DNA of 64,000 nt from an uncultured Eubacterium sp. (GCA_910577195.1 CAJTLP010000004.1:265364-329363); one strand, 5' to 3'. Shown: positions 8,972 to 18,235, counted from the stretch's first letter. Notes: generated by a model from the sequence alone, not told the origin. Program-made: numbers and translations.

Positions 8972-9005
8972 ATACCTATTAAGGAATAATATGGAGGATT
9001 TTCCA

Positions 9006-9449
9006 ATGAGATGTCCATTTTGCGGTTTTGAAGAAAGTAAGGTTATTGATTCACGTCCTACTGATGAGAATGAGCGTATCCGCCGCCGCCGTGAATGTCT
9101 GCAGTGCAGCAAGCGCTTTACGACTTATGAGACCATTGAAGATGTACCTATTATTGTTATAAAAAAGGATAAGAGCAGGGAAGTATTTGACAGAAATAAG
9201 ATTTTAAAGGGTATGCTGCGTGCCTGTGAAAAAAGATCGGTAACCATTTCCGAGCTGGAAACAGCAATCAGTGAGATTGAGGCAACTCTGCAGTCTGCCA
9301 TTGACCGAGAGGTTACATCCGTCAGAATCGGTGAGCTTATTATGGAAAAGCTTAAGCAGATTGACGAGGTGGCTTATATCCGCTTTGCGTCTGTTTACAA
9401 GGAGTTTGATTCTGTTGAGGCTTTCCGTGATGAAATTTCAAAAATGTAA
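9006..9449 (+). CDS. nrdR: Transcriptional repressor NrdR
   Basis: 147 residues, standard NrdR length. The N-terminal zinc ribbon reads CPFCG (3-7) and CLQCSKRF, with the DNA-binding RRRRECLQC stretch; an ATP-cone domain covers about 47-137. NrdR senses dATP/ATP and represses ribonucleotide reductase genes. An in-frame ATG at 8943 lies inside the promoter, so the start is the ATG at 9006 behind GGAGG. Ribonucleotide reductase genes are not in this window. Box-like sites over its own promoter suggest autoregulation. Confidence 0.95.
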   Translation: MRCPFCGFEESKVIDSRPTDENERIRRRRECLQCSKRFTTYETIEDVPIIVIKKDKSREVFDRNKILKGMLRACEKRSVTISELETAISEIEATLQSAIDREVTSVRIGELIMEKLKQIDEVAYIRFASVYKEFDSVEAFRDEISKM

Positions 9450-9464
9450 ATAATATGTAAAATA

Positions 9465-9502
9465 AAAGGCTGTTTGCAATTGCTTTGCAGACAGCCTTTT
9501 TT
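9465..9502 (+). terminator. Intrinsic terminator after nrdR
   Basis: AAAGGCTGT pairs with ACAGCCTTT around an A/T/G/C loop and is followed by a run of six T. The lacZ promoter overlaps its 3' edge. Confidence 0.85.
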
Positions 9503-9503
9503 C

Positions 9504-9532
9504 TTGCCTTTTTTATCGCTTTAGTGTATAAT
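9504..9532 (+). promoter_or_regulatory. Promoter of the beta-galactosidase gene
   Basis: TTGCCT (9504-9509), 17-base spacer, TATAAT (9527-9532). It begins within the T-tract of the nrdR terminator. Confidence 0.7.
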
Positions 9533-9566
9533 CAAATTATCTATGATAAGGAGGCTGCAATGCAAT

Positions 9567-12566
9567 ATGAATTACAACCTGAAAACCAATAATTATAAAA
9601 CTTTTAAGGTGTTTAAAGAAAATGTAATGAGTCCGCGCTCATACTTTATTCCGTTTTCTTCTTTATCTGAATTGGAAAACACTGATATAAGAAATGAGCG
9701 TTACAGCTCATCTATGGTGGAATGCCTTAGTGGTGAGTGGAATTTTGCTTATTATAAAAACTGCCTTGATATCCCTGCTGATTTTGATACATCAAAAGTG
9801 GAATTTGACAAGGTGTCTGTTCCGTCAACCTGGCAGCATACAGGTTATGAACCGCCGTATTATGTGAATACAAGATATCAGTTCAAGCCGAATCCACCGT
9901 ACTTTCCTGAGGATTGTCCGGCGGGTGTGTACAGAAGATTCATTACGGTTGATGATGTAAAGCAGAATTTATATATCAGCTTTTTGGGTGTTGCAGGAGC
10001 GTTTGACCTTTTCTGCAACGGAAAATTTGTTGGCTACAGTGAGGGCAGCCATAATACTTCCCAGTTTGAGCTTAATGAATTTGTTACCGAAGGCGAAAAT
10101 GAAATCGTTGTTGTGAACTACAAATGGAGCAATGGTACATATCTTGAAGCACAGGATATGTTCAGATGCAATGGTATTTTCCGTGATGTCCTTCTTTACA
10201 AAACAGGTAATAACTCCATTTATGATTTTGAAGCAAAGACAACTTATCTCAAGGATAAAGAATATAAGCTTGAAATTATACCTGCATTGAAGATTACTGA
10301 GGATTGTCAGCTTACAGCATTTATTTATGATGACGGTAAGCTCCTTAGTTCAAAATCAATCAATGTTACACCAAGCGAAATAGATAAAATCACATTTGAT
10401 TCTTTACAGGTTAATGAATGGTCTGCTGAGATGCCGTATCTTTATGACCTCATCATCACACTTTCTATCGGTGAGGATATCCTTGAGGTTGTTAAGAAAC
10501 ATATCGGATTTAAGCATATTGAAATAAAAGGAAATGTATTCTATTTCAACAATCAGCATATCAAGCTTCTTGGTGTAAACCACCACGATACGAATCCGAA
10601 AACAGGATATGTGATGAGCATTGAGGATATGGAGCTCGATGTCAGAACGATTAAAAATTATAATGGTAACTGTGTAAGAACCTCACATTATCCGCCTGAT
10701 CCAGCTTTCCTTGATTTTTGTGATGAATATGGTATCTACGTTGTAGATGAGGCTGATATTGAAACACACGGCTGTGAAACAGAGCTCCACAAACGTGGTG
10801 CGTGCTCACATAACCCTGAATGGAGAGAGCATTACTGGGACAGAATTTACCGTATGTTTGCACGTGATAAGAATCACGCATCTGTTACAATGTGGTCACT
10901 CGGTAATGAGTCACACGGCTATCTGAATCAGGACTACTGCTATGATGAACTGAAAAAGCTTACAGCGATTCCTATCCACTATGAGGCTGTCTGCAGAACA
11001 AAACGCTGGGCTTATGATGTTGTTTCTCAGATGTATACCCATCCTGCAAGATGTGAAAAAATTGCAGCAGGTCACGGATTACCGGGTAAGTATTATAAGA
11101 AACCGTTCTATCTTTGCGAATATGCTCATGCAATGGGTGTTGGTGCAGGTGAGCTTGAAAGATATGTAAAGTGTTTTTACAGTGCAGACAATATGCTTGG
11201 TGGCTGTATATGGGAATTTGTGGACCACGCAATTTACCATGAGGACGGCATATATGAATACACCTACGGCGGTGATCACGGAGAGCTGAAACACGACAGC
11301 AACTTCTGCGTTGACGGTCTTTTCTATCCTGACAGAACACCGCATTCAGGTGCATATCAGATGAAAAACTGCTACCGTCCCATAAGAGCAGAGAAAAATG
11401 GTGTGACAAGCTATTCCTTCTTCAGCCACAGATATTTTGAAAATGCAAAGTTTAACGTAAAGTATACTGTTCTTGAAAACGGATTGCCGATATCTGAGGG
11501 CGATTTTGACCTTGATATCAGACCTCAGACAGCTGCAAAGATTAATATTGATAAATTTGAATATAACAAAAAGAAGAATACGGTTGTTCGTTTTGAATAT
11601 TTCGACGGTGACAGCAATGTTGCAAGTGAAGAGATTGTTCTTTCAAAGGGAGAAATTTCTGTTGATATTAAAAAGTCAGCTGCTCCGAAGGTTCAGGAAA
11701 GTGAAAAGCGTCTGTTCCTTACGCTTGAAAACGGCAGTATGATTTTTAACAGGGAAACCGGCTTTATTGATTCCTATACCTATAAAGGTAAAGAATTCAT
11801 TAATCAGGTTCCTTCAAGTGATTTCAAGGGCTTGGGTATGCAGTTCTACAGAGCTCCGCTTGATAATGATATGTATGTAAGTAAGTTCTGGAATAAGTAC
11901 AGACTCGATGCACAGTCAACCTTTGTAAGCAATTGCAGATATCAGGTGAAGGACGACTGTGTTGAAATCACAAGCAGAATAACAGTCAAGACGCCTATTC
12001 GGTTCAAGGTAGCCACAGTTGATTCCAAGCTGAGTGTCTACAGTGACGGAACAATTAAGGCAGATTATAACTGCACAAGAGCAGGTGCTGTTAAGTTTGT
12101 TCCTCGTTTCGGTGTTCAGCTTGAAATGCCTAAGGAATTTAAAAATGTCAAGTATTTCGGCTTAGGCCCGTATGTAAATCTTCCTGATTTTAAGGAGCAC
12201 GCACTCACAGGCATTTACGAAACGACAGTTGAGGATATGCACGAGGATTATATCAAGCCTCAGGAAAGTGCAACAAGATGTGAAACACGTTTTGCCGAGA
12301 TAACAAATAATAACGGAACAGGTCTTCGCTTTGAGGCGGTAAATAAGCCGTTTGTTTTCTCTGCTAATCCGTTTACACCTCAGGACTGTGCAAAGGCAAT
12401 GCACAGAGAGGACTTAACATATAACACAACCTGTATTAATCTTGATTCCGATGTTCTCGGTGCAGGTTCAAATTCCTGCGGTCCTACTCCGTCACCGGAA
12501 TACCATGTGGGTTCACTGACAGGCAAGGCAATTTCCTTTGTAATCAAGCCTGTTGACGGTGAGTAA
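9567..12566 (+). CDS. lacZ: Glycoside hydrolase family 2 beta-galactosidase (LacZ type)
   Basis: 999 residues, cytoplasmic (no signal peptide). Domain order is that of LacZ: sugar-binding jelly roll (about 40-210, GEWNFAYY to YLEAQDMFRCNGIFRDV), Ig-like domain, TIM barrel (about 310-600) with acid/base Glu in TMWSLGNESHG and nucleophile Glu in LCEYAHAMG, a further Ig-like domain, and the C-terminal Bgal_small_N-like domain (about 710-990). GRCHY-like element NCVRTSHYPPDPAFLDFCDEYG is present. The start has an oddity: AAGGAGG (9548-9554) is 12 bases from this ATG, but ideally spaced for an out-of-frame ATG at 9560 encoding ten residues. acpS follows immediately. Confidence 0.93.
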   Translation: MNYNLKTNNYKTFKVFKENVMSPRSYFIPFSSLSELENTDIRNERYSSSMVECLSGEWNFAYYKNCLDIPADFDTSKVEFDKVSVPSTWQHTGYEPPYYVNTRYQFKPNPPYFPEDCPAGVYRRFITVDDVKQNLYISFLGVAGAFDLFCNGKFVGYSEGSHNTSQFELNEFVTEGENEIVVVNYKWSNGTYLEAQDMFRCNGIFRDVLLYKTGNNSIYDFEAKTTYLKDKEYKLEIIPALKITEDCQLTAFIYDDGKLLSSKSINVTPSEIDKITFDSLQVNEWSAEMPYLYDLIITLSIGEDILEVVKKHIGFKHIEIKGNVFYFNNQHIKLLGVNHHDTNPKTGYVMSIEDMELDVRTIKNYNGNCVRTSHYPPDPAFLDFCDEYGIYVVDEADIETHGCETELHKRGACSHNPEWREHYWDRIYRMFARDKNHASVTMWSLGNESHGYLNQDYCYDELKKLTAIPIHYEAVCRTKRWAYDVVSQMYTHPARCEKIAAGHGLPGKYYKKPFYLCEYAHAMGVGAGELERYVKCFYSADNMLGGCIWEFVDHAIYHEDGIYEYTYGGDHGELKHDSNFCVDGLFYPDRTPHSGAYQMKNCYRPIRAEKNGVTSYSFFSHRYFENAKFNVKYTVLENGLPISEGDFDLDIRPQTAAKINIDKFEYNKKKNTVVRFEYFDGDSNVASEEIVLSKGEISVDIKKSAAPKVQESEKRLFLTLENGSMIFNRETGFIDSYTYKGKEFINQVPSSDFKGLGMQFYRAPLDNDMYVSKFWNKYRLDAQSTFVSNCRYQVKDDCVEITSRITVKTPIRFKVATVDSKLSVYSDGTIKADYNCTRAGAVKFVPRFGVQLEMPKEFKNVKYFGLGPYVNLPDFKEHALTGIYETTVEDMHEDYIKPQESATRCETRFAEITNNNGTGLRFEAVNKPFVFSANPFTPQDCAKAMHREDLTYNTTCINLDSDVLGAGSNSCGPTPSPEYHVGSLTGKAISFVIKPVDGE

Positions 12567-12567
12567 A

Positions 12568-12879
12568 ATGTACAGAATCGGTACAGATATTGTTAAGATT
12601 TCCAGAATAGAAAAAAGTATAAAAAGCAATGCCTTTTTGCATAGTGTCTTTACCGATAAGGAAAGAGAATACTGCAAAAGGGCGGAAAGCTTTGCAGGTA
12701 TATTCGCTGTCAAGGAGGCTTATTTTAAGGCTGTCGGTACAGGTATCAATAAGCCTCTTACCGATATTGAGGTGCTCCATAATGATATGGGAAAGCCGTA
12801 TATTAACGGTGTTGAAAACTGTGATGTATCCATTTCACACGACGGTGAATATGCAATTTCTGCGGTTATAATTTGGTGA
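12568..12879 (+). CDS. acpS: Holo-[acyl-carrier-protein] synthase
   Basis: 103 residues. Transfers 4'-phosphopantetheine from CoA to the acyl carrier protein. The family motifs are present: GTDIVKISRIEK at the N-terminus with the Mg-binding Asp, FAVKEAYFKAVGTG with the second acidic ligand, and the C-terminal SISHDGEYA. The ATG at 12568 sits one base after the lacZ stop, with GGTGAG as a weak ribosome site; an earlier in-frame ATG at 12553 lies inside lacZ. Next gene begins 4 bases after the stop. Confidence 0.93.
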   Translation: MYRIGTDIVKISRIEKSIKSNAFLHSVFTDKEREYCKRAESFAGIFAVKEAYFKAVGTGINKPLTDIEVLHNDMGKPYINGVENCDVSISHDGEYAISAVIIW

Positions 12880-12883
12880 TAAT

Positions 12884-14392
12884 ATGAGAATTTTAACAGC
12901 AAAACAAATTAAGCAGGTTGAGGAAAGAGCCTTCAGCGGTGATTTTACCGAAGAGGGTCTTATGCTCAGTGCCGGTACAGCCTGTTATAATAGGATACTG
13001 AAATATTATGGAGACAGTATACAAAGTAAAAAGATTGCAGTGTTCTGCGGTAACGGTAAAAATGCAGGTGACGGCTTTGTTATTGCCGATTTGCTGGTGA
13101 AAAGCGGTGTGGATGCCTGCATTGTTCTTGCGGATAATCCACCATATCTCCCTGAGCCGAAGCTCTATTTTGATCAGGCTGTGGCAGATGGGGTAAAGGA
13201 TTATTATTTTGCGGAGTATACGTTTGATTGTGATATTATAGTTGACTGTATTTTTGGTATCGGCTTTCACGGTGAACCAAAAGCACCCTTTGGTGAGATC
13301 TTTGATGCTGTTAATCATTCCGGTGCTGAGGTGATCAGCATTGATACGCCAAGCGGTACGGATGCCACAACAGGTGAGGTAATCCATGCTGTACGTGCAG
13401 ACCTTACCATTGCCATTTCGACGCTTAAGTTTGCTCACGTTCTCCCTCCTGCAAATGCATATTGCGGCAAGGTTGTGACCGTGAATATAGGAATACCTGA
13501 AAGCTGTTATGACAATAACTACGCAAAAACAATCACAAAGGCTGACGTAAAAAAGAAATTTATTAAACGTGATAAGAATTTCCACAAGGGCAGCTTCGGT
13601 CATCAGCTTAATATTTGCGGTTCGTATCTGATGCCGGGTGCAGCTGTAATCTGTGCCAAAGCAGCACTCAAAACAGGCGTGGGACTTTTGAAATGTGTGT
13701 TCCCAAAATCCCTTTATCCTGTTATGACTGCACATATGATTCAGCCTGTTTTCAAGCCGATTTGTGAAAATGAGCAGAAAACAATTTCAATCGGTGCAAT
13801 GAATGATATTTTTGAAGAATTAAAATGGGCAGACAGTGTGGCAATCGGCTGCGGTATCGGTAATAATGATGATACACAGGTGATCGTCGGTCAGGTTGTA
13901 AAATCCAGTGAAGTGCCTGTTGTTCTGGATGCGGATGGCATAAATGCGGTAGCTCCCTTCATAGATATTATTAAGGATAAAAAAGCACCGCTGGTAGTTA
14001 CGCCACACCCTGCTGAAATGGCAAGGCTTATCGGTGAGAGCACCGATTATGTTCAGAATCACAGAATAGATGTGGCAAAGGCCTTTGCAGCAGAAAATGA
14101 TGTAATTGTTGTTCTTAAGGGCGCAAATACCGTTGTGACTGACGGCAAAGCAGTTTTTGTGAATATGAACGGCAATGCAGGTATGGCAATGGGCGGCACA
14201 GGTGATATGCTGACAGGCATGATAGGCTCATTTATTGCACAGGGTATTGAGCCTCTGGAGGCTGCAAAATCAGCTGTATTTATTCACGGTTTTTGCGGTG
14301 ATATTACTGCTCAGGAGCTGTCACAGCGTGGAATGACTGTTGAGGATATGCTGTCACTTATGGGTGCTTTGATGTCTGAATTTGAGGCTTGA
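12884..14392 (+). CDS. nnr: Bifunctional NAD(P)H-hydrate epimerase / ADP-dependent dehydratase
   Basis: 502 residues, a fusion that repairs NAD(P)HX. The N-terminal YjeF_N epimerase domain (about 1-210) shows FCGNGKNAGDGFVIADLL and SIDTPSGTDATTG. The C-terminal ribokinase-like dehydratase domain (about 225-495) shows FHKGSFGHQL, VVTPHPAEMARL, VVLKGANTVV and the signature MGGTGDMLTGMIGSFIAQG with the catalytic Asp. Placement right behind acpS is a common arrangement in Firmicutes. Cytoplasmic. Confidence 0.94.
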   Translation: MRILTAKQIKQVEERAFSGDFTEEGLMLSAGTACYNRILKYYGDSIQSKKIAVFCGNGKNAGDGFVIADLLVKSGVDACIVLADNPPYLPEPKLYFDQAVADGVKDYYFAEYTFDCDIIVDCIFGIGFHGEPKAPFGEIFDAVNHSGAEVISIDTPSGTDATTGEVIHAVRADLTIAISTLKFAHVLPPANAYCGKVVTVNIGIPESCYDNNYAKTITKADVKKKFIKRDKNFHKGSFGHQLNICGSYLMPGAAVICAKAALKTGVGLLKCVFPKSLYPVMTAHMIQPVFKPICENEQKTISIGAMNDIFEELKWADSVAIGCGIGNNDDTQVIVGQVVKSSEVPVVLDADGINAVAPFIDIIKDKKAPLVVTPHPAEMARLIGESTDYVQNHRIDVAKAFAAENDVIVVLKGANTVVTDGKAVFVNMNGNAGMAMGGTGDMLTGMIGSFIAQGIEPLEAAKSAVFIHGFCGDITAQELSQRGMTVEDMLSLMGALMSEFEA

Positions 14393-14412
14393 ATTAGCCG
14401 TTAGGACTGATT

Positions 14413-14901
14413 TTGGTGAAAAAAACTGCACCTATTGTACTGATGATTTTAATGCTATTTCTTTCCGCCTGTAAGGTGAAAGATTATACCCCTGAAATTC
14501 CTTTGGCATTTGAAAATAATGCAAAGGTAACTTCAGGGGATTTTTCGTATGATTGCAAAATTTGTAAAAATGAGGATTCCGTTACAGTGACAGTGGACTC
14601 AACAGCGGCCAAGGGAATGTCTATGTCCTATAACGGAAAGGATATCAGCTTTTCATTCGCCGATTTTTCCTACGATATAAACGGTAAAAATTTTGAAAAG
14701 CGAAACGCGGCAATCGTGATTTACGAGGTTTTTGATTACATAAATTCCACAGAACAGCTGAATGCAAAAAAGATTGAAGGCGGTTTTAAGTATGAGGGCA
14801 GAATTTCCTTAGGTGATTTTATTCTGATTCAGAATGACGATAACAGCTTTAAAAGTCTGACGATGCGCAATATAGATTATAAAATTGAATTTATTAATTA
14901 A
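14413..14901 (+). CDS. Small lipoprotein, function unknown
   Basis: 162 residues. The N-terminus KKTAPIVLMILMLFLSACKV is a lipoprotein signal with lipobox LSAC, so the mature protein should be membrane-anchored at the Cys. The remainder is beta-rich and reminiscent of small extracytoplasmic lipid-binding-type proteins, but I recognise no family. The start is uncertain: TTG at 14413 or GTG at 14416, with only AGGA upstream. Follows nnr by 20 bases, so likely the last gene of that operon. Confidence 0.75.
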   Translation: MVKKTAPIVLMILMLFLSACKVKDYTPEIPLAFENNAKVTSGDFSYDCKICKNEDSVTVTVDSTAAKGMSMSYNGKDISFSFADFSYDINGKNFEKRNAAIVIYEVFDYINSTEQLNAKKIEGGFKYEGRISLGDFILIQNDDNSFKSLTMRNIDYKIEFIN

Positions 14902-14908
14902 AAATAAA

Positions 14909-14945
14909 ACACTCTGAAACTTCAGAAAATTTCAGAGTGTTTTTT
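14909..14945. terminator. Bidirectional terminator between convergent genes
   Basis: ACACTCTGAAA (14909-14919) pairs perfectly with TTTCAGAGTGT (14930-14940), with six T on the plus side and A-rich sequence on the other, so it can end both the lipoprotein gene and the minus-strand DUF4367 gene. Confidence 0.88.
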
Positions 14946-14951
14946 CTTATA

Positions 14952-15674
14952 CTACTGAGCAAGTGTATTTACAAATTCAATTGTGCCTTCTTTTAAAGAT
15001 TCCATATCATTTCCGCAATGGTAGGAAATCTGATAAATGGTGTTGCCATTGGCATAGAATATAAAGCTTGCATAACCGATTTCAGGCTCACCCATATAGG
15101 CAATTACGACGTCCATTCCGTTTACGGTAACGACCTCGCCTGTACTGTTTTCATCACCTGTTCCCCAGAAACCTGCAGCCTCTTCATCAGGGATATCCTG
15201 AATAATGCTCATAGATATGCTGTTGTTACTTCCGTCTGAGAAATCAAACATTCCTGAAGTGTATTGAGGAATAAAGCCGAGTGTGTTCACGATTTCATAT
15301 TTGCCATTTAATAATTCGGCAGGGATAACAACGTCCTTGAAGCCCTTATCATTAAGCACTTTTACGATGTTGTTATCGGTATCACTCAGCTTTTCAGCCC
15401 TTCTCTGAGCCTTTGTGAAATCAAGTGTAAATGAATCATCAGATTCCTGTATGCTTACAATACCATTCTTATCATTTGCCATACGGACAATGGCTGCAGT
15501 TGCAGTAGTAGCACCTATAGCACATACGATTGCAGCGATAATTGCAACTATCTTTTTACTCATTTTGATTCTTTTATGATTTTCAGTATTTTTTGACATA
15601 GCGACCATCCTTTCCACTAATTCATTGTCAGGCTCTATGCCGTCGAAATACTTCTTTATTTCATTGTCAAGCAT
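14952..15674 (-). CDS. Probable anti-sigma factor with C-terminal DUF4367 domain
   Basis: 240 residues. A short acidic cytoplasmic N-terminus (DNEIKKYFDGIEPDNELVERMV) is followed by one membrane segment (about 41-62, IVAIIAAIVCAIGATTATAAI) and an extracytoplasmic domain whose end (VNGMDVVIAYMG...IYQISYHCGNDMESLKEGTIEFVNTL) is DUF4367-like. The start at 15674 has AAGGAGGG upstream and lies inside the last codons of the sigma gene, an 8-base overlap typical of sigma/anti-sigma pairs. The anti-sigma role is inferred from this pairing and topology. Confidence 0.85.
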   Translation of the reverse strand: MLDNEIKKYFDGIEPDNELVERMVAMSKNTENHKRIKMSKKIVAIIAAIVCAIGATTATAAIVRMANDKNGIVSIQESDDSFTLDFTKAQRRAEKLSDTDNNIVKVLNDKGFKDVVIPAELLNGKYEIVNTLGFIPQYTSGMFDFSDGSNNSISMSIIQDIPDEEAAGFWGTGDENSTGEVVTVNGMDVVIAYMGEPEIGYASFIFYANGNTIYQISYHCGNDMESLKEGTIEFVNTLAQ

Positions 15675-16155
15675 TGTAGCCCTCCTTTTCCAAAATAGTT
15701 TTAAGCTTGCCCCTTGACCTTGATAGTGAAGTACGCACCGCGTTATCATTCATTTCCATCATATCAGCAATCTCCTTTGTTGAATATCCCTCATAGTAAT
15801 AAAGATATATGATTGTTCTGCAATTGGGAGGGAGCTGTTTTATGGCAAAGTCAAGATCAGCCTTTTCATCTTCCTGATACTGCATATCCTCACTGAGTGC
15901 TTCAGTTCGTTTATTCCACGCCTGTGTAAGAAAGCTTTTGGTACAATTTAAAGTTACCTTTATAAACCATGCTTTTTCGTGATTTTCATCATTGAAGCGA
16001 GGCTTTTTTCTTATGTAGCGCAGAAATACATTCTGATATATATCATCACTGTCAGCTTTATCTGCTGTCATGGAATATGCAATTCTATATACAGTCGAAG
16101 AGTATTTTCTGATTATATCCTCTTCATTATGATTCGTCGACGATTTTTTTATCAT
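15667..16155 (-). CDS. ECF-type RNA polymerase sigma factor
   Basis: 162 residues with the two ECF domains: region 2 (about 10-80, YSSTVYRIAYSMTADKADSDDIYQNVFLRYI) and region 4 (about 108-158, LPPNCRTIIYLYYYEGYSTKEIADMMEMNDNAVRTSLSRSRGKL). AAAGGAGG is well placed for the ATG at 16155; an in-frame ATG 21 bases earlier would place the ribosome site inside the gene. The membrane partner encoded next is the likely anti-sigma factor. The regulon is not visible. Confidence 0.93.
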   Translation of the reverse strand: MIKKSSTNHNEEDIIRKYSSTVYRIAYSMTADKADSDDIYQNVFLRYIRKKPRFNDENHEKAWFIKVTLNCTKSFLTQAWNKRTEALSEDMQYQEDEKADLDFAIKQLPPNCRTIIYLYYYEGYSTKEIADMMEMNDNAVRTSLSRSRGKLKTILEKEGYNA

Positions 16156-16223
16156 TGATTTACCTCCTTTCATCAATAAAACCTGACAAGTCCTGAAAAT
16201 GTTACATGAATTTTAAAAAAATA

Positions 16224-16261
16224 AAATCCGGTGAACCTGAATGTTCAAATTCACCGGATTT
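16224..16261 (-). terminator. Terminator of the rluA-type/membrane protein operon
   Basis: AAATCCGGTGAA (16224-16235) pairs with TTCACCGGATTT (16250-16261). On the minus strand it is followed by a T-rich run (TTTTATTTTTTT), so it ends the minus-strand gene at 16283. Confidence 0.85.
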
Positions 16262-16282
16262 ATTTTATCTTCAGATGTATTA

Positions 16283-16741
16283 TTATTTATTTTCTATACG
16301 TGCACTGATTTCATCAGCAATTTTTTTCAGGGTGCTTTTCGTTGTTAAGCCTATGGAAATGGTTACGATTTTGCCGTCCTTCAGTGTGAGTATAATCTGT
16401 GACTGACGGTCAACGAAGTTTTTAACAAGGCTTGCCTTATCGTCCTTCTTGGTTTCCACACTTGCTATATTATCATAGGCGAAAATATTTTCTCCGTCAA
16501 TGCCTGTGAATTCCATTTCATCATCCAGGAATTTTACACCGTGTGATAAAACCTCTTTTGTAACAAGTATGGCTATGATTAATGCCACTGCAACACCTGC
16601 GGTGAAAATAATAACAGTTGTTCTCGGATTCTGAATTAATCTTTTGATTGCAAAAATCAGATAACCGATTACTGCAATATCAAGTATTCCCACAACTGCA
16701 AGCTGAATTGGTGAAAGTATTCTCATAAATTTATTGTTCAT
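16283..16741 (-). CDS. Two-TM membrane protein with PH-like C-terminal domain, unknown function
   Basis: 152 residues. Two hydrophobic segments (about 10-32 and 43-62, IIFTAGVAVALIIAILV) are followed by a soluble domain of alternating strands and a terminal helix (FLDDEMEFTGIDGENIFAYDNIASVETKK...STLKKIADEISARI) that resembles bacterial PH-like domains of small membrane proteins. No specific function recognised. Its start overlaps the rluA-type gene stop by 4 bases, so the two are translationally coupled. Confidence 0.75.
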   Translation of the reverse strand: MNNKFMRILSPIQLAVVGILDIAVIGYLIFAIKRLIQNPRTTVIIFTAGVAVALIIAILVTKEVLSHGVKFLDDEMEFTGIDGENIFAYDNIASVETKKDDKASLVKNFVDRQSQIILTLKDGKIVTISIGLTTKSTLKKIADEISARIENK

Positions 16742-17682
16742 AAATATTTTCTCTCCTTGTAATCGCTTAATAGCTTTATATTTTCTGCCTGAAATACCCT
16801 GCCGTCAAGGTAGCTCAGTATGTTTTCATTTTCAAAGCTGAATTTCAGCTTGTAGCTGTAAAGTGCCTGCCTGTACCTGCCCTTGTCGATTCCGTATTTT
16901 CCGTCGCCGTAAAGGGGATGACCAATATGTGCAAGGTGTGCACGTATCTGGTGTGTGCGTCCTGTCAGCAGTCTGATTTCCAGCAGGGAAGCATCGTTAT
17001 AGTAATCCAGCACAGTATATCCTGTTATGATTTTTTTTGAACCCTGCACCTGATTATCTGTTACGGTTACTGTGTTCTTTTTTTCATTTTTTGTGAGGTA
17101 AGCCGTAAGTGTTTCGCTTTTCTTCGGCATTTCTCCGTGAACAACAGTGAGGTAGTATTTCTCAATTTCACGGCTTTTGATGCTTTCGTTAACCGCTTTT
17201 AAAGCCTGTGCATTCTTTGCACCGATAACGATTCCGCCTGTATTTCTGTCAATCCTGTTGGCAAGTGACGGTGTGAAGGAGGAATCCTCAGGTGACCATT
17301 CGCCCTTTTCGTAAAGATATCTTTTCAGCCTGGCAACAAGGTTGTCAATGTAATCCTTGCCGTCAGGGTGGCAGAGTATACCAACCTTTTTGTTGAGCAG
17401 AATTAGATTTTCATCTTCATAGATTATGTTAAGGTCTGTGGATGCCCTGAGAAAATCATAATGCTTTTCTTTAACGTGCAGAACATCATCATTGAGGTAT
17501 AAATCAAGAACATCACCCTCACCCAGTATCTGCTCGGCAGAGCTTCTTTTTCTGTTTATTTTAATATTCTTTTTTCGTATCTCTTTGAACATTAAGGATT
17601 TCGGCAGTCTGTCAAAGGTTTTTGATAGAAACCTGTCAAGCCGCTGACCTGAATCCTTGCTGCTGATGGTTATACTTTTCAT
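16738..17682 (-). CDS. RluA-family RNA pseudouridine synthase
   Basis: 314 residues. An N-terminal S4 RNA-binding domain (about 10-65, SGQRLDRFLSKTF...KNIKINRKR) precedes the synthase domain (about 85-300). Catalytic Asp is in LANRIDRNTGGIVI, with downstream ILTGRTHQIRAHLAHIGHPLYGDGKYG-type sequence (LLTGRTHQIRAHL). Isomerises uridine to pseudouridine in rRNA or tRNA; which position cannot be told. Starts 3 bases downstream of the unknown 168-residue gene's stop. Confidence 0.93.
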   Translation of the reverse strand: MKSITISSKDSGQRLDRFLSKTFDRLPKSLMFKEIRKKNIKINRKRSSAEQILGEGDVLDLYLNDDVLHVKEKHYDFLRASTDLNIIYEDENLILLNKKVGILCHPDGKDYIDNLVARLKRYLYEKGEWSPEDSSFTPSLANRIDRNTGGIVIGAKNAQALKAVNESIKSREIEKYYLTVVHGEMPKKSETLTAYLTKNEKKNTVTVTDNQVQGSKKIITGYTVLDYYNDASLLEIRLLTGRTHQIRAHLAHIGHPLYGDGKYGIDKGRYRQALYSYKLKFSFENENILSYLDGRVFQAENIKLLSDYKERKYL

Positions 17683-17685
17683 ATA

Positions 17686-18192
17686 TCAGTTGTTATTCTT
17701 GTTTTTCTTTTCTTCTTCAAGCTCCTGAATTTCCTTGTAGAAGATATTTGCTTTAACATATACCTGGATGAAATCCTTGATTACCTCAGCCAGCTCGCCT
17801 TTTTTGTAAGGATTCATCAGTATACGTTCATCATCATCAATAACGAGCGGCCCTTTTTCGTAATCGTTAAAGGTCGGCATAAGTGAATAATTTGTTTTTG
17901 TTTTTACAATGGATAAAAGGGTAAGGTCTGCTGTTGCATTGACAAATCCCTTTTTCTTTGTGTATTTCTCAATGGTTGAGAGCGGTGATGCATCATTATG
18001 TTTTTTGGTATAGCAGTAGGAAATAACCTCTTCAATAAAGCTTTCAATCTGCTTGTCCGAGTATGGTGCTTTTAAAAGCACAACCTTGTCAATATCTGCA
18101 ATACCGTATGTATCACTTTCACCGCAGGGGATACCAATCATATTTTCATCCTTGTCCACATATACGGATATAGTGTAAAATTCCTTTTCCAT
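17686..18192 (-). CDS. Conserved hypothetical protein with charged C-terminal coiled coil
   Basis: 168 residues, soluble, no signal peptide. The N-terminal 70 residues are beta-strand rich (FYTISVYVDKDENMIGIPCGESDTYG), the rest is helical and ends in a charged KEIQELEEEKKNKNNN tail. I do not recognise the family. It heads a three-gene minus-strand unit with the pseudouridine synthase and PH-like membrane gene, and its promoter region is shared with the divergent SDR gene. AGAGGTG lies upstream of the ATG. Confidence 0.65.
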   Translation of the reverse strand: MEKEFYTISVYVDKDENMIGIPCGESDTYGIADIDKVVLLKAPYSDKQIESFIEEVISYCYTKKHNDASPLSTIEKYTKKKGFVNATADLTLLSIVKTKTNYSLMPTFNDYEKGPLVIDDDERILMNPYKKGELAEVIKDFIQVYVKANIFYKEIQELEEEKKNKNNN

Positions 18193-18235
18193 AAAACACC
18201 TCTGATAATATTTATCTTAATTATAACCTATATAA

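Noticed and set aside
12893..13735. 280-residue open frame on the minus strand inside nnr
   Set aside because: Antisense to a well-supported gene, with Cys/His/Ile-rich composition and no ribosome site; a shadow frame.
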